The notes under the pieces: model-generated
Told to the model about the DNA's origin: nothing
What the model saw: only the letters and a program-made list of their open reading frames with translations
Databases searched by the model: none
Assembly (NCBI GenBank): GCA_046263195.1
Contig: JBHELG010000096.1
Coordinates: 1-54,803, forward strand
Direction of reading: 5' to 3'
Length of the DNA: 54,803 bases
Source: JBHELG01 sp046263195
GTDB lineage: Bacteria; Actinomycetota; Nitriliruptoria; Nitriliruptorales; JAHWKO01
Made by a program: the position numbers and the translations under genes
Shown: positions 16,862-25,690 of the stretch, piece after piece
How positions within the stretch are numbered: position 1 is the first letter of the stretch
How the letters are laid out: every line of letters begins with the position of its first letter

Positions 16862-18010
16862 TTGAAAGTCGGCATACCGCAGGAAATCAAGGACAACGAA
16901 TTCCGCGTCGCCATCACCCCTGCGGGAGTGCGCGAGCTGGCCCTCGACGGACATCAGGTGATCATCGAGAAGAACGCCGGGGCCGGTTCCTCGATCTCCG
17001 ATGACGACTACCTGCGTGCGGGTGCGATCACGTCGGAAACGGCTGCGGAGGTGTGGGGGGAATCCGACCTCCTGCTCAAAGTAAAGGAGCCGCTCCCATC
17101 CGAGTACCGCTATCTACGCGAAGACCTCGTGCTCTTCACCTTCCTGCACCTCGCCGCCGACCGCAGCCTGACGGAGGCGCTGACCGAATCGGGCACGACC
17201 GCTATCGCCTACGAGACCGTGGAAGACCCGTTCGGCAACCTTGTCCTGCTCGTCCCCATGTCGGAGATCGCCGGCCGCATGGCCCCTCAGGTCGGGGCCA
17301 ACCGTCTCGAGCGGGAACACGGTGGACGAGGAGTCCTGCTCGGCGGCGTCTCCGGGGTCGCACCTGCCCACGTGGTCGTGATCGGAGCTGGGACCGCGGG
17401 GCGCAATGCTGCCTGGCTCGCCTCGGGCATGGAGGCGAAAGTGACGGTGCTGGACCTCGACATCGACAAGCTGCGCGACATCGATTCGAACCATCGCGGC
17501 CGGATCCTGACGCTGGTGTCGAATCGCCTCACCCTCGAGGGAGTGGTTCCACAGGCCGACCTCGTCATCGGGGCCGTGCTCATCCCAGGCGCAAAAGCCC
17601 CGCTCGTCGTCACTGAGGAGATGGTGCGGGCAATGAAGCCGGGGGCCGTGATCGTCGACATCTCGATCGATCAGGGGGGGTGCGTCGAGACGAGCAAGCT
17701 GACCACCCACAGCGACCCCACCCATCTGCGTTTCGGGGTCGTGCACTACGGGGTGGGAAACATGCCCGGCGCCGTGCCCCACACCTCGACGTATGCCTTG
17801 ACCAATGTGACGGTGCCCTACGTCGTGCGCCTGGCGAAAGGGCTGCGACATGCGCTGAGCGAGGACCCCGGCCTCCTGAAGGGCGTCAACGCCGCTGCCG
17901 GCGAGGTCACGAATCAGGCCGTGGCCGAGGCGCATAGGATGCCATGTGGGTCGGCCGCCAAGCTGCTCGGGCTGGCCGGCCGAATGCCTGCGGCCAAGCC
18001 GAGCGGTTGA
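16862..18010 (+). CDS. ald: Alanine dehydrogenase
   Basis: The product is 382 residues and interconverts L-alanine and pyruvate plus ammonia with NAD. The opening KVGIPQEIKDNEFRVAITPA matches the family N-terminus, including the substrate-binding Arg. The nucleotide-binding core is VVVIGAGTAGRNAAWLASGM, and conserved MAPQVGANRLE and YGVGNMPGAVPHTST blocks are present. The TTG at 16862 is chosen because AGGAGG lies 5 nt upstream and this gives the exact family start; an earlier TTG at 16841 would put the ribosome site inside the gene. The stop overlaps an ATG in the xerD frame. Confidence 0.95.
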   Translation: MKVGIPQEIKDNEFRVAITPAGVRELALDGHQVIIEKNAGAGSSISDDDYLRAGAITSETAAEVWGESDLLLKVKEPLPSEYRYLREDLVLFTFLHLAADRSLTEALTESGTTAIAYETVEDPFGNLVLLVPMSEIAGRMAPQVGANRLEREHGGRGVLLGGVSGVAPAHVVVIGAGTAGRNAAWLASGMEAKVTVLDLDIDKLRDIDSNHRGRILTLVSNRLTLEGVVPQADLVIGAVLIPGAKAPLVVTEEMVRAMKPGAVIVDISIDQGGCVETSKLTTHSDPTHLRFGVVHYGVGNMPGAVPHTSTYALTNVTVPYVVRLAKGLRHALSEDPGLLKGVNAAAGEVTNQAVAEAHRMPCGSAAKLLGLAGRMPAAKPSG

Positions 18011-18033
18011 TGCCGCCTGGCGGAGGGAGCCCC

Positions 18034-19062
18034 GTGGAACACGGTGAGCTCGTTGCTGGAGTCGTCCGACGTGATGACGGCGCTCCGAGCGCCGCGGTAA
18101 CCCCGCGGCTGCGCTCCACTCCACCGGCGGACCTCGGGGGTCTCGGGCCCTTGTCCGAAACCATGCTCGTCTATCTCGCCCACCTCCGGGTCGAACGGGG
18201 ATTGGCGCAGAACACACTGGACGCGTACCGGCGAGACCTCGAGCTCTACGCCCGCTATCTGCAGGAGCACGAGATCAACGGTCCGCTCGACGCCACCGAG
18301 GAGGACGTCGAGACGTTCGTCGCTTGGGTTCGTCGACAGCCCACTGCGACAGGGCGACCATATGCCGACACCTCCGTCGCCCGTACCGTCGTTGCGGTGC
18401 GGGGGCTGCACCGCTTCCTGGCACGGGAGGGACTGGTCTCCGATGACGTCGCGGCTGATGTCGGGACACCCTCAACTTTCCGTGCTCTGCCGAAGGCCAT
18501 CAGCGTGGAACAGGTCGAACGGCTCCTCGACGCGGTCGAGGGGGAGGAACCTCGCGACGTACGAGACCGGGCAATCCTCGAACTCCTGTATTCCTCAGGC
18601 CTGCGGATCAGTGAACTCGTCAACCTCGACATCGACGACATCGACCGCGTGGAGCGCCTCCTGACCGTTACCGGGAAGGGCTCGAAGATGCGGGTCGTGC
18701 CGTTCGGGTCGGCGGCAGCTACCGCACTCGACAAGTGGCTCGTGCAGGGACGTGCCTCCATGACCCCGAACACGTCTGCGGCGTTCGTGAACGTCCGAGG
18801 TAGGCGCCTGACGCGGCAGGGCGTGTGGAAGATCGTCAAGACGCGTTCAGCTGTGGCTCGCCTCGATGCAGCGGTTTCGCCACATACACTGCGGCATTCT
18901 TTTGCGACGCACCTGCTCGACGGAGGCGCCGACGTGCGAGCGGTCCAGGAGCTGCTCGGACATGCCAGCGTCACGACCACGCAGGTGTACACGCTCGTCA
19001 GCCGTGCGCGCCTCCGCCAGGTCTACGAACAGGCGCACCCACGGGCGCGACGCTCAGGCTGA
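18034..19062 (+). CDS. xerD: Tyrosine recombinase XerD
   Basis: The product is 342 residues. After a 40-residue extension, the SAM-like core-binding domain runs from LSETMLVYLAHLRVERGLAQ to about residue 130, followed by the catalytic domain. Active-site residues are visible: Arg in SSGLRISELVNL, Lys in VTGKGSKMR, HTLRHSFATHLL with the His-x-x-Arg pair, His in LLGHASVTTTQ, and the nucleophile Tyr in TQVYTLVS. The chromosomal context and the XerD-type C-terminus point to dif-site dimer resolution rather than an integrase of a mobile element. GTG 18034 has GGAGG 7 nt upstream; ATG 18010, overlapping the ald stop, is an alternative. Confidence 0.93.
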   Translation: MEHGELVAGVVRRDDGAPSAAVTPRLRSTPPADLGGLGPLSETMLVYLAHLRVERGLAQNTLDAYRRDLELYARYLQEHEINGPLDATEEDVETFVAWVRRQPTATGRPYADTSVARTVVAVRGLHRFLAREGLVSDDVAADVGTPSTFRALPKAISVEQVERLLDAVEGEEPRDVRDRAILELLYSSGLRISELVNLDIDDIDRVERLLTVTGKGSKMRVVPFGSAAATALDKWLVQGRASMTPNTSAAFVNVRGRRLTRQGVWKIVKTRSAVARLDAAVSPHTLRHSFATHLLDGGADVRAVQELLGHASVTTTQVYTLVSRARLRQVYEQAHPRARRSG

Positions 19063-19083
19063 AACGACGCGAAGGATCGTGGC

Positions 19084-19440
19084 ATGGACCGGGAGACGCT
19101 CGAGAGGCTTCGCCAACAGCTCGAGGAGGACCGTCAGCAGCAACTGTCGCAGCTGGAGTCGTTCGGCGCGGACCCCTACGGGGAAGCGGTGACCAATCTC
19201 GGGAGCACCGAGGAAGCCGGTTTTGCCGACTCCGCGCAGATCACCGAACAGCGGAGCGAGGCTCTGGCCCAGATCGACCAGGCGCGAAACCGCTTGCAGC
19301 AGATCGACGAGGCGCTCGAACGCATGGGGGAAGGGACGTACGGAATCTGCGTCGAATGTGGTCGGCAGATAGATCCTGCCCGCCTCGAAGCACGTCCCTT
19401 GTCGATCCGCTGCGTCGAATGCGCCGCCACCGCCGGCTGA
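19084..19440 (+). CDS. DksA/TraR family zinc-finger protein
   Basis: The product is 118 residues. An N-terminal coiled coil (residues 1-80, Gln/Glu-rich) is followed by a C4 zinc finger, CVECGRQIDPARL with RCVEC at about residues 89-113. This is the DksA/TraR build, in which the coiled coil enters the RNA polymerase secondary channel. In actinobacteria such proteins are poorly characterised, and the acidic tip residues of E. coli DksA cannot be assigned by eye. It starts 22 bp after xerD in the same direction. Confidence 0.88.
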   Translation: MDRETLERLRQQLEEDRQQQLSQLESFGADPYGEAVTNLGSTEEAGFADSAQITEQRSEALAQIDQARNRLQQIDEALERMGEGTYGICVECGRQIDPARLEARPLSIRCVECAATAG

Positions 19441-19507
19441 GCCCGAGGTTGGACGGCGGAAATTTGCCCAAGGAGAGTGCAGGCCACACGACCTGGCCCC
19501 GCCGCCC

Positions 19508-20746
19508 GTGGTGGCCTCTCGGGTCAGTCGAGGCGGCGCCTGCGCCCAACCAAGAAGAAAAGGTTCCGGCATCCGACGACGCGTAGCCCTTGTCGTATGT
19601 GACTCGATGGGGATTGGTGACGCGCCCGATGCCCGAGAGTACGGGGACGAGGGCGCCAACACGCTGGCACATGTCGCAGCCGCCGTCGGGGGCCTGTCCC
19701 TGCCGACACTCGGACGGTGGGGGATAGGCCGACTCACCGAGATCGCTGGCGTGCCACCCGCCGCACACCCTGAAGCTGTTGTCGCCCGACTCACGCAGAC
19801 CGCTGCGGGCAAGGACAGCACGACCGGACACTGGGAGCTGATGGGCTGCCGCACCCGAAGACCCTTTCCTACCTATCCGGGGGGCTTCCCACCCGAGATC
19901 ATCGCGAGATTTTGCGCCGCCATCGGTCGTGGCGTGCTGGGGAACCGCCCGGCAGGCGGAACGCTCATCATCGAGGAGCTGGGAGAAGAACATCTCGCGA
20001 CCGGCAAGCCCATCGTCTACACGTCGGCCGACTCCGTCTTCCAGATCGCTTCACACCTGGAGGTGGTCCGACTCGAACACCTCTACGCCTGGTGTGCCAC
20101 GGCGCGCGCGATCCTGACTGGTCGCCACGGAGTCGGTCGGGTGATCGCCCGGCCCTTCGCAGGGGAACCAGGATCCTTTCGCCGCACCGCTGGCCGCCGA
20201 GATTTTTCCCTGCCGCCTCCCGAACGGACCGCCTGTGACGTCCTCCATGCCTCAGGTGTTGCGGTGAAGGCCGTGGGCAAGGTCGACGACCTCTTCGCTG
20301 GTCGTGGGATAAGCCGCTCGGCCCACACCGGTGACAACGAGGCCTCACTCGATGCCACTGCGGATTTTCTGCGGGAGGACGGCCCAGCGCTCGTCTTCGC
20401 CAACCTGGTCGACTTCGACGAGAAACACGGGCACCGTAACGACCCCGCCGGTTACGCGGAAGCGCTCGAGCTCTTCGACCGTCGCCTCGGATATCTGGTC
20501 GAAATACTCGCAGACCACGACCGTCTGCTCGTGACGGCAGATCACGGCAACGACCCCACGCGACTGCAATCTACGGACCACACCCGCGAGCGCCTGCCCC
20601 TCCTGGCTTGGGGACACGGGCTCCCGCGAGGCGCCGACCTCGGGACACGAGCCTCCATGGCGGACGTGGGCACGACGATTCTCGACCTCTTCGCGATCCA
20701 ACGCCCATTGCCGGCGCAAGGGCAGTCGTTCGCGCACTACCTTTGA
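19508..20746 (+). CDS. deoB: Phosphopentomutase
   Basis: The product is about 412 residues and converts (deoxy)ribose-1-phosphate to the 5-phosphate in nucleoside salvage. It is an alkaline-phosphatase-superfamily enzyme: metal ligands occur in VVCDSMGIGDAPD near the N-terminus, and in TADHGNDPT and STDHTRERLP near the C-terminus. The phosphorylated Thr lies in GKDSTTGHWELMG. The cap domain with PTYPGGFP and GNRPAGGT motifs is intact. The GTG at 19508 is the most plausible start though its ribosome site is weak, and about 25 residues precede the conserved core. It stands just before deoA, a natural metabolic pair. Confidence 0.94.
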   Translation: MVASRVSRGGACAQPRRKGSGIRRRVALVVCDSMGIGDAPDAREYGDEGANTLAHVAAAVGGLSLPTLGRWGIGRLTEIAGVPPAAHPEAVVARLTQTAAGKDSTTGHWELMGCRTRRPFPTYPGGFPPEIIARFCAAIGRGVLGNRPAGGTLIIEELGEEHLATGKPIVYTSADSVFQIASHLEVVRLEHLYAWCATARAILTGRHGVGRVIARPFAGEPGSFRRTAGRRDFSLPPPERTACDVLHASGVAVKAVGKVDDLFAGRGISRSAHTGDNEASLDATADFLREDGPALVFANLVDFDEKHGHRNDPAGYAEALELFDRRLGYLVEILADHDRLLVTADHGNDPTRLQSTDHTRERLPLLAWGHGLPRGADLGTRASMADVGTTILDLFAIQRPLPAQGQSFAHYL

Positions 20747-20802
20747 CTTCGGGTCGGGCCGCTCCGGAGGTGCCATTCTGCGGAAGTACCGGTAGGCCGA
20801 AC

Positions 20803-22116
20803 GTGACGAGGTTCCCACCAGACACACGTGCTCTCATCACGAGAAAGCGGCACGGGGGTCACCTGGAGTCTCACGAGATCTCGGAACTGATCGCGGCGTT
20901 CATGGCCGGAAAAGTTGGCGAGGAGCAGATGTCCGCCCTGCTCATGGCAGGCGTCGTTCAGGGCTTCAGTGAGGAGGAGGCAATCTCACTCACCGAGGCT
21001 CTCGTCGCATCCGGCGCCATCGTGGACCTCCAGGGCCTGCCTGGACCGACCGTGGACAAGCACTCGACGGGTGGTGTGGGGGACACGACAACCCTGGTCG
21101 TGGGGCCGCTCGTCGCCGCCTGCGGCGCCCGGATGGCCAAGCTCTCCGGTCGAGCGCTGGGCCACACCGGTGGGACGTTGGACAAACTGGCGGCCGTCCC
21201 CGGCTTTCGCAGCGATCTTGACGAGCGAACTTTTCGCGACCAGGTCGAGCGCATCGGGCTGGCAATCGCGGCAGCCAGCCAAGAGCTCGTACCCGCGGAC
21301 AAGCACCTGTACGACCTCCGGGACCGTACCGCCACCGTCGAGAGCCCGGCGCTCATCGCTGCCAGCGTCATGAGCAAGAAGATCGCGGGAGGCGCGCAAC
21401 ACATCGTGCTGGACGTGAAGACCGGAGGAGGCGCGTTCGTCTCCGAGCCCCGCCAGGGTGGCGCACTCGCCCGCCTCTGTACTCGCATCGGACAGTTCCA
21501 CAAGCGACGGGTCGCAGCGCTCGTCACCGACATGTCACAACCAGTTGGCGCCGCCGTCGGCAACGCCCTCGAGGTGGCGGCGGCAGTAGCGGTCTTGCAA
21601 GGGGAGGAGCGCGGACGGCTGTGGTCGCTCAGCCTCGAGCTTGCCACAACCCTGCTGACGTTGACGGGGCGGACGGAAGCCTCCGCCCGTGACGCAGCGG
21701 AAGAGGCACGTTCCAGCGGCAGGGCACTGGAGAAGTTCGGGCGCCTGATAGAAGCCCAGGGCGGGAGTGGGGGGCTGGGAGACGATCCTTGGCGGATCCT
21801 TCCCACGGCAGCGATAGTGTGCGACTGGAAGCCGCGTCCGGGAATCGTGACCGGTATGGATTGCCGGGGAATCGGCGAGCTCGCACATGCGCTAGGCGCC
21901 GGGCGGCGCGGCAACGGCATGATCGACCCGGCGGTGGGACTCGAGGTCTTCGCCTCGCTGGGGGACGAGGTCGGGCCAGACCCCCCGCCCGTCCGGGTAC
22001 ACGCGCGGTCCCGGTCCGATGCCGAGCAAGCTCTCGTGGCGCTCGAGCGATTGGTGTTGATCGGAGAGGGGCCGGCCGAGATCCCTCCCCTCGTCTTCGA
22101 GCGCGTGCTGTCCTGA
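20803..22116 (+). CDS. deoA: Pyrimidine-nucleoside (thymidine) phosphorylase
   Basis: The product is 437 residues and cleaves pyrimidine nucleosides with phosphate to base and pentose-1-phosphate, which feeds the adjacent phosphopentomutase. The family signature KLSGRALGHTGGTLDKLAAV is exact, preceded by the phosphate-binding KHSTGGVGDTTTLV. The helical start DTRALITRKRHGGHLESHEI is typical. The GTG at 20803 gives the normal length. Whether it prefers thymidine only or also uridine cannot be decided here. It is 56 bp after deoB, and a strong hairpin lies 20 bp beyond the stop. Confidence 0.95.
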   Translation: MTRFPPDTRALITRKRHGGHLESHEISELIAAFMAGKVGEEQMSALLMAGVVQGFSEEEAISLTEALVASGAIVDLQGLPGPTVDKHSTGGVGDTTTLVVGPLVAACGARMAKLSGRALGHTGGTLDKLAAVPGFRSDLDERTFRDQVERIGLAIAAASQELVPADKHLYDLRDRTATVESPALIAASVMSKKIAGGAQHIVLDVKTGGGAFVSEPRQGGALARLCTRIGQFHKRRVAALVTDMSQPVGAAVGNALEVAAAVAVLQGEERGRLWSLSLELATTLLTLTGRTEASARDAAEEARSSGRALEKFGRLIEAQGGSGGLGDDPWRILPTAAIVCDWKPRPGIVTGMDCRGIGELAHALGAGRRGNGMIDPAVGLEVFASLGDEVGPDPPPVRVHARSRSDAEQALVALERLVLIGEGPAEIPPLVFERVLS

Positions 22117-22135
22117 CTGGTCCCACCCGCCTCCG

Positions 22136-22165
22136 CAGTCGTCTTGGGCAAGGCCAAGGTGACTG
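22136..22165 (+). terminator. 12-bp hairpin after deoA, related to the palindromic repeat family
   Basis: CAGTCGTCTTGG (22136-22147) pairs with CCAAGGTGACTG (22154-22165) around the loop GCAAGG, using two G-U wobbles. It lies 20 bp after the deoA stop and is preceded by GGTCCCACCCGCCTCC, also similar to the flank of the repeat at 6587. It is probably a terminator, although no T-run follows. Confidence 0.55.
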
Positions 22166-22294
22166 CTCCGGCCTCCGGCCCTGAGGCCGTTGCGGATTGC
22201 GCCTCGTCCGACAGTCCGGCGCAGGTAGCGCTGTCCGGCTTGTTCGACGCCACATGACAGCCTGACTACGCTGCGTCGCCAGGGCTGGTGCTCG

Positions 22295-23278
22295 GTGAAG
22301 ACGCTCAGGTGGCGGCGAGATGTAGGAGCTCGTGCGGATGGGAGAAGGAGCGCAGGGTCCGGGGGCTTGCGCCATTCCCCGCAGTCCAGTCGACCACCTG
22401 GCGGGGCATTGAGCGCGGCAGTCGACCAAGGTCAGGCTGAGACCTCTGTTGAGCAGGCGAGCTCGGCTGCCGTCCCCCTGGTCGAATCAGAAGCCGCCAG
22501 CGGCTACCACGTGCGCATCGAGGGTTTCGAGGGACCCTTCGACCTGCTCCTGCAACTCATCGCGCGGCGAAGGCTAGAGATCTCCGAGGTCGATCTCGCT
22601 GATATCACCGGAGAGTTCCTGGTACACCTCGCACGCAACAGGGACGGGACGTTCGATCTCGAGACCGCGACACATTTTCTCGTGGTTGCAGCAACGCTCG
22701 TCGAGTTGAAGGCGGCCCGGTTGTTGCCGGTCGACGGCGAGGAACAGCTCGACAAGATTCTGCAAGAGGCTCGCGACGTACTCTACGCGCGGCTCCTCGA
22801 ATACCGTGCCTTCCGGGAGCTCAGCGGGCTCCTGGCCGAGTTGCTGGAGAGGAACGAGGCGTACGCGGGGCGCGAAGTTCCCCTGGAGCAGCATCTCCGC
22901 GACTTCGTGCCTCCCGCGACAGGGTCCATCGAGCCCGCGACCTTGGCGGAGTTGGCCGCCATCGCCCTCAGTCCCAGGCTCCAGCCTCGCGTGAGCATCG
23001 CCCACATCCACCACACTTCCTTGACGATCGCGGAGGCCGCGGCAAGCCTGGTGGCAAGAATCCGCAGTCACGGGCAGCGGGTCACGTTCGGGAGCCTCGT
23101 AGAGGGATGCTCGCGCAGCGAGCAGGTGGTCCACTTCATGGCACTGCTCGAGTTGTACAAGATGGGCCGCGTCGAACTCCGCCAGGACGACGGGTGGGCG
23201 CCGCTCGAGGTTGCGTGTCGTGAAACCGCATGCGAAGGCTTCCCATTGCGAGGGCCTTCCGTCCCGACCTCCCCATGA
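22295..23278 (+). CDS. scpA: Segregation and condensation protein ScpA
   Basis: The product is up to 327 residues, the kleisin subunit that bridges SMC heads with ScpB in chromosome condensation. The conserved core begins near residue 70 with YHVRIEGFEGPFDLLLQLIA, continues through the helical ISEVDLADITGEFLVHL region and ends with the winged-helix C-terminus (VTFGSLVEGCSRSEQVVHFM). The first 65 residues are polar and poorly conserved; the GTG at 22295 is tentative and a TTG at 22409 is also possible. The ParA-like gene that precedes scpA in mycobacteria is absent. scpB follows 6 bp downstream. Confidence 0.92.
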   Translation: MKTLRWRRDVGARADGRRSAGSGGLRHSPQSSRPPGGALSAAVDQGQAETSVEQASSAAVPLVESEAASGYHVRIEGFEGPFDLLLQLIARRRLEISEVDLADITGEFLVHLARNRDGTFDLETATHFLVVAATLVELKAARLLPVDGEEQLDKILQEARDVLYARLLEYRAFRELSGLLAELLERNEAYAGREVPLEQHLRDFVPPATGSIEPATLAELAAIALSPRLQPRVSIAHIHHTSLTIAEAAASLVARIRSHGQRVTFGSLVEGCSRSEQVVHFMALLELYKMGRVELRQDDGWAPLEVACRETACEGFPLRGPSVPTSP

Positions 23279-23284
23279 GGTCGG

Positions 23285-24298
23285 GTGGAAACAGAGGATC
23301 GCAGGCGGGTCGGGGTGCGTGGCAGAGACAGGCAAGCTGAGGCGTGCGAAGGAAGACACTTGGACCAGGGGCCCAGCCGGCAGGCTCTCGAGGCAATCCT
23401 CTTCGTCGTCGACGAACCCGTGGCGGTGTCTACCCTGTGTGAGGTCCTGGGGGCGAGTCAGGGTGAAATCGAGGCCGAGCTTGCAGCCCTTGCGACCGAA
23501 CTCGAGGAGCAACGTCGCGGTTTCGTGCTGCGAAACGTCGCCGGAGGCTGGCGGCTCTACACGGCCCCGGACATGGCTCCCTACGTCGAACGCTGGGTGC
23601 AGGGGAGACGAAGTGGTCGCTTGTCTCGAGCGGCACTGGAAACACTGGCGGTGATCGCATACAAGCAACCCGTTTCGCGAGCAGAAGTTGCCGAGATCCG
23701 CGGAGTGAATGCGGACGGAGCGATGCGGACCCTGGTCGCCCGAGGACTGATCGGGGAGGTGGGGCGCGACAGCGGACCCGGACAAGCGGTGCTGTACGGG
23801 ACGACCGCCAGATTTCTCGAGGATGTCGGGATCAGCAGCCTCAGTGACCTGCCGCCTTTGGCGGACTTCCTGCCCCCCGGACCAGCTCCGGACGAGCCCT
23901 CCCCCGAGCATCAGCGCGACGCGCGAGCCGTGATTCGGGCGGGCCGTGGCCTGCCCTCCACCGGGAAGGCGCGCTGGGAGCCGAAGCCGGACGGGTCGCC
24001 GCCCGAAGTCACGGTCCACCCCGGCGACAGCGGAGCCGTCGTCGCGGCGAGCGACGCTTCCGCCGGTGACAATCACCCGCCCGTTCCCCGCACCCGCCCA
24101 TCAGCAGTCGCACGAGGCGATGGAGAGGGAGAATTCGACGCACTGACAGAGGCGCTCGAGCGGGCGACCCGTAATGCCCTCGCCCTGTTGGAAAACGCTC
24201 TGCAGCCAGCCGACGAGCCCGCGGACAGTTCGAGTGGCGAGGAATTCGAAGACCCCCCGTCGGGGGGATGGCACGCCAAGGGTGAGAGCGATGCCTGA
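23285..24298 (+). CDS. scpB: Segregation and condensation protein ScpB
   Basis: The product is 337 residues. Tandem winged-helix domains occupy about residues 28-195: RQALEAILFVVDEPVAVSTL opens the first, and the second carries ETLAVIAYKQPVSRAEVAEI with RGVNADGAMRTL, the diagnostic ScpB block. Residues 200-337 are an unusually long, acidic, Pro/Ala-rich tail, probably disordered; ScpB proteins are commonly near 200 residues. The GTG at 23285 has GAGG 7 nt upstream. It partners ScpA on SMC, and no smc gene lies in the window. The end overlaps the rluB start region by 8 nt. Confidence 0.92.
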   Translation: METEDRRRVGVRGRDRQAEACEGRHLDQGPSRQALEAILFVVDEPVAVSTLCEVLGASQGEIEAELAALATELEEQRRGFVLRNVAGGWRLYTAPDMAPYVERWVQGRRSGRLSRAALETLAVIAYKQPVSRAEVAEIRGVNADGAMRTLVARGLIGEVGRDSGPGQAVLYGTTARFLEDVGISSLSDLPPLADFLPPGPAPDEPSPEHQRDARAVIRAGRGLPSTGKARWEPKPDGSPPEVTVHPGDSGAVVAASDASAGDNHPPVPRTRPSAVARGDGEGEFDALTEALERATRNALALLENALQPADEPADSSSGEEFEDPPSGGWHAKGESDA

Positions 24299-25112
24299 GG
24301 GAGGGCACCCTCGGCCTCCCGTTCCTGGTGCGCCGCCGGAAGCTGCCAGCTCGACAGAACGCCTGCAAAAAGTGCTCGCGTTCGCGGGTGTCGGATCGCG
24401 GCGTCATTGCGAGGAGCTCATAGCCCAGGGTCGGGTCACGGTGGACGGGAAGGTCGCGACGCTCGGGCAAAAAGTGGATCCCGGGTCGGTCGAGGTGCGG
24501 GTGGATGGTGATCGGATCAATGTCGACCAGGGACTCGTTTACATCGTCCTGAACAAACCGCACGGCGTTCTGACGACGGCGGAGGACCCCAGAGGACGCC
24601 CGACCGTGTTGGACCTCGTCGATGTTCCCCAGCGCCTTTTTCCCGTCGGGCGGCTCGACATGGACACCGAGGGTCTTCTACTGCTCACGAACGACGGAAA
24701 GCTCGCTCACGCGCTCATGCACCCGTCTTTCCAGGTCGAGCGGAGATATGTCGCTCGAGTGAACGGGCGCCCCAATCGCCGTCAGCTGAAGATTCTTCGC
24801 GGGGGCATCGAGCTCGAAGACGGCTCGGCACGGCCCCGTCTCCTGCGAGTCCTGTCCGAGAGTCACGGCAAGTCTCTCGTCGAGGTGGTGATGACCGAAG
24901 GTCGGAAACGCGAAGTGCGACGCATGTTGCAAGCGGTCGGCTTGCCCGTGGAGCGCCTGGCCCGGGTGGCGTACGACGGCGTAGAGCTCGGTGACCTGCG
25001 TCAAGGCAAATGGCGCCCCTTGACCCAGGCCGAGATCTCCTCCCTCTACCGCGCCCTCGACAAGGGCCATGGGAGGTCTGGCCGCCGAGCGCGGCGGGCG
25101 ACCACTGGTTGA
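24291..25112 (+). CDS. rluB: 23S rRNA pseudouridine synthase B family
   Basis: The product is 273 residues. An S4 RNA-binding domain covers about residues 22-70 (RLQKVLAFAGVGSRRHCEEL then IAQGRVTVDG), followed by the RsuA/RluB catalytic domain. The catalytic Asp lies in VGRLDMDTEGLLLLTNDG, and KPHGVLTT and EGRKREVRRML are the other family blocks. By family and place (after scpB, as Rv1711) it should pseudouridylate 23S rRNA near position 2605. The ATG at 24291 overlaps the scpB end. Confidence 0.93.
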   Translation: MPEGGHPRPPVPGAPPEAASSTERLQKVLAFAGVGSRRHCEELIAQGRVTVDGKVATLGQKVDPGSVEVRVDGDRINVDQGLVYIVLNKPHGVLTTAEDPRGRPTVLDLVDVPQRLFPVGRLDMDTEGLLLLTNDGKLAHALMHPSFQVERRYVARVNGRPNRRQLKILRGGIELEDGSARPRLLRVLSESHGKSLVEVVMTEGRKREVRRMLQAVGLPVERLARVAYDGVELGDLRQGKWRPLTQAEISSLYRALDKGHGRSGRRARRATTG

Positions 25113-25132
25113 TCGACGAAGCGAACCACCTG

Positions 25133-25600
25133 ATGGATGGACTGCGACCTTCGTGGACGGGCGGAGCTGCGGACCCGCCGGGCGAGAGGCCTCAGCCTGA
25201 CTCGACCTTCGCGGGGGAGACGACGCCACCACGACCCGAGCGAGTACGAGCGATTCGTGGTGCGACCACCCTCGAGGACGACACCCGGGAAGAGGTGATC
25301 TCGCGCACCCAGGAGCTCCTCGCGCAGATATTGGAGCGCAACGACCTTCACCAGGAGGACGTGGTCAGCATCGTCTTCACCGCGACGGCCGACATCTCCA
25401 GCGCCTTTCCGGCCGAGGCTGCAAGGGAAGCCGGCATTGCGCTCGTTCCCCTGCTCTGCGCCAGGGAACTAGAGATCGAGGGCGGGATCGAGCGCTGTAT
25501 TCGAGTACTCCTGCATGTCTACACCACGCGCGTCCCCACAGAACTGCGTCACGTCTATCTGCACGGCGCAAGGCAGCTGCGCACCGACCTGCCAGAATGA
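25133..25600 (+). CDS. aroH: Monofunctional chorismate mutase, AroH class
   Basis: The product is 155 residues. The AroH fold starts near residue 39 with VRAIRGATTLEDDTREEVIS and contains DVVSIVFTATADISSAFPA, PLLCARELEIEG, RCIRVLLHVYT and RHVYLHGARQLRTDL, which carry the active-site Arg, Cys and Tyr residues of the Bacillus trimeric enzyme. It rearranges chorismate to prephenate. The ATG at 25133 leaves a 38-residue polar extension absent from the Bacillus protein; no better start codon exists closer to the fold. It stands directly before tyrA, which uses its product. This class is distinct from the helical AroQ mutases commoner in actinobacteria. Confidence 0.93.
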   Translation: MDGLRPSWTGGAADPPGERPQPDSTFAGETTPPRPERVRAIRGATTLEDDTREEVISRTQELLAQILERNDLHQEDVVSIVFTATADISSAFPAEAAREAGIALVPLLCARELEIEGGIERCIRVLLHVYTTRVPTELRHVYLHGARQLRTDLPE

Positions 25601-25605
25601 AAGGT

Positions 25606-25650
25606 GGCCTGCCATCCCGGGAGGGATTCCCTCGGCGTCGGCGTCAGGCC
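25606..25650 (+). promoter_or_regulatory. Leader hairpins between aroH and tyrA
   Basis: GGCCTG (25606-25611) and CAGGCC (25645-25650) can close a loop that contains a second hairpin, GAGGG-ATT-CCCTC (25621-25633). This is the only gap of any size (90 bp) in the aroH-tyrA pair. A processing site or attenuator is possible; no leader peptide or T-box motif was found. Confidence 0.25.
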
Positions 25651-25690
25651 AAAGGCTCAGGCAGCCGCCGAAGAGGACGTGTGAACCCCG

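Noticed and set aside
18034..19062. Tyrosine recombinase considered as a mobile-element integrase
   Set aside because: The sequence is XerD-type and the context (pyrG-Nudix-ald-xerD-scpAB) is chromosomal housekeeping; no excisionase, attachment duplicates or phage genes are nearby.
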